A stretch of 64,000 bases of DNA from Bradyrhizobium sp. CSA112 (GTDB lineage: Bacteria; Pseudomonadota; Alphaproteobacteria; Rhizobiales; Xanthobacteraceae): NCBI RefSeq assembly GCF_029051645.1, contig NZ_JAACFS010000022.1, positions 1 to 64,000 on the forward strand, written 5' to 3'. Below the pieces are notes generated by a model. That model saw only the letters and a list, made by a program, of their open reading frames with translations. It was not told where the DNA came from and searched no databases. This document shows, in pieces, positions 63,238-64,000 of the stretch. The position numbers and the translations under genes are program-made. Position 1 is the first letter of the stretch, and every line of letters begins with the position of its first letter.

Positions 63238-63318
63238 TTACTTGCGGGCGGCGCACATGTACATGTTGATTTCCATGCCCACCGGCACTTCGGCGATTTT
63301 CGGCGCTTTCCAAGCCAT
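63238..63318 (-). CDS. pqqA: PqqA, precursor peptide of PQQ
   Basis: This 26-aa peptide reads MAWKAPKIAEVPVGMEINMY followed by MCAARK. Glu16 and Tyr20 are the two residues joined and excised to become PQQ, with the expected spacing. GGGAGGG lies 7 bases before the ATG. It is the first gene of the pqqABCDE operon. Confidence 0.96.
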   Translation of the reverse strand: MAWKAPKIAEVPVGMEINMYMCAARK

Positions 63319-63616
63319 TTTGGCCCTCCCTTTTGTTTACCGGACGAACTCCCGCCCTCGGAGTTAAGGTAGCGCGGATCAAAAAGTTCGCCAGTTAAAT
63401 CTTTGCAGGAAAGTTGAGTGAGCTATGCTGCGTTGCGAAAGGGTTCACGGAGCTGTGCAGGGAATCCCTGGTCAAAACAACGTGGGATCAGGCGTTTCCC
63501 GGTTGTTCGGGCCGTTGTGAATGACGATGCTGGGTTTGCGGTGCTGCGTGCCCGCTGGACCTGTGAGGAACGCGGTCTCCAATTGTGGGACCCCAACAAG
63601 AGTGAAGTTTCCGCCG
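63319..63616. promoter_or_regulatory. Divergent region between pqqA and a DUF6894 gene
   Basis: About 300 bases without a gene. It holds the pqqA promoter on the minus strand, but I cannot pick its -35 and -10 with confidence. A small inverted repeat (AACTCC with GGAGTT, within about 63348-63366) lies 30 bases or so ahead of pqqA. Confidence 0.35.
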
Positions 63617-63874
63617 ATGCCGCGATATTATTTCAACACCCGTATCGGCGACGAGCTGATTTCCGATCCTGATGGCGAAGTGCTCAGGGATCCTGACCGC
63701 GCCTGGGAAATGGCGCGTGCCATGATCCGGGAGCTGCTCAAGACCGACGGCGCCGATGGTGCGCTTCTCAGCGCCACCATCGAAGTCACCGACGACGACG
63801 GCGAGATCGTGCTGGAGTTTCCGTTCGCCGAAGCGATTCTCGACGCACCCGGCGGTCCGATCACCAGGCACTGA
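63617..63874 (+). CDS. Small DUF6894 family protein
   Basis: This 85-aa protein begins MPRYYFNTRIGDELISDPDG, the YYF-start pattern of DUF6894, common in rhizobia and of unknown role. It continues with RDPDRAWEMARAMIRELL and an acidic VTDDDGEIVLEFPFAEAI. The ATG at 63617 is chosen because the family begins there; the frame opens 96 bases earlier without a match. It is divergent from pqqA and likely soluble. Confidence 0.8.
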   Translation: MPRYYFNTRIGDELISDPDGEVLRDPDRAWEMARAMIRELLKTDGADGALLSATIEVTDDDGEIVLEFPFAEAILDAPGGPITRH

Positions 63875-64000
63875 AACCGCGCGGAGCCGACAAGCGTTAA
63901 AGCTTTACGTACCGTTTCCGCAGTGCAACTTCGAGCGGCATGTTTCCGATTGCGCATCGGCAGGTAAATATCGGAGAGTGCCGGCCGGGACAGCCTCCGG
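63875..64000. other. Window-end gap
   Basis: About 126 bases after the DUF6894 gene, with no frame or repeat that I can support before the window ends. Confidence 0.4.

Overview
The window is a high-GC, densely coded, Bradyrhizobium-like alphaproteobacterial chromosome segment. This call rests on protein resemblance and gene order: KdpFABCDE, a Ku plus three-domain LigD pair, a trehalose/glycogen block, an aerobic-type 2-oxoacid:ferredoxin oxidoreductase, pqqABCDE, and rhizobial palindromic intergenic repeats. I see no phage, insertion sequence, CRISPR array, tRNA or rRNA, so it reads as core chromosome.

Layout: 0.1-0.6 kb, one unrecognised protein. 1.0-9.4 kb, the kdp potassium-uptake operon with KdpD/KdpE; three micro-ORFs precede kdpA, only one of which is classical KdpF. 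9.5-15.3 kb, a flavin-type oxidase-like protein, a TRAP transporter (dctP-dctQ-dctM) and an acyl-CoA synthetase. 15.5-20.4 kb, a Lys/Arg-rich small protein, divergent ku and ligD, and two small proteins (DUF3309 and polyhydroxyalkanoate-system families). 20.4-36.7 kb, carbohydrate storage: treS-maltokinase, glgB, glgX, treZ and treY on the minus strand, diverging from malQ and a GH15 hydrolase. 37.1-44.5 kb, a minus-strand pentose-phosphate operon: tal-pgi fusion, gnd, zwf, pgl, gntK and a HAD phosphatase. 45.0-46.1 kb, two exported proteins. 46.6-51.4 kb, prkA-yeaH-spoVR. 51.5-56.2 kb, korB, korA and a GltD-like flavoprotein carrying a ferredoxin-like tail. 56.5-57.7 kb, chrA. 58.2-63.3 kb, pqqABCDE followed by a proline-iminopeptidase-like gene and an unrecognised gene. 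63.6-63.9 kb, a DUF6894 protein.

The most interesting signal is regulatory. Exact matches to the alphaproteobacterial general-stress (EcfG) promoter, GGAAC-N16-CGTT, lie upstream of malQ and of ku. Near matches face treS, ligD, the DUF3309 gene and prkA. At both divergent loci (treS/malQ and ku/ligD) the two promoters are packed head to head. This suggests that end-joining repair, trehalose/glycogen turnover and the PrkA module answer to one stress sigma factor. Other candidates are a nested RNA structure between pqqA and pqqB, a self-contained KorAB plus NAD(P)H oxidoreductase module, and the extra micro-ORFs in kdp. All functional calls rest on reading the sequence; no database search was run.
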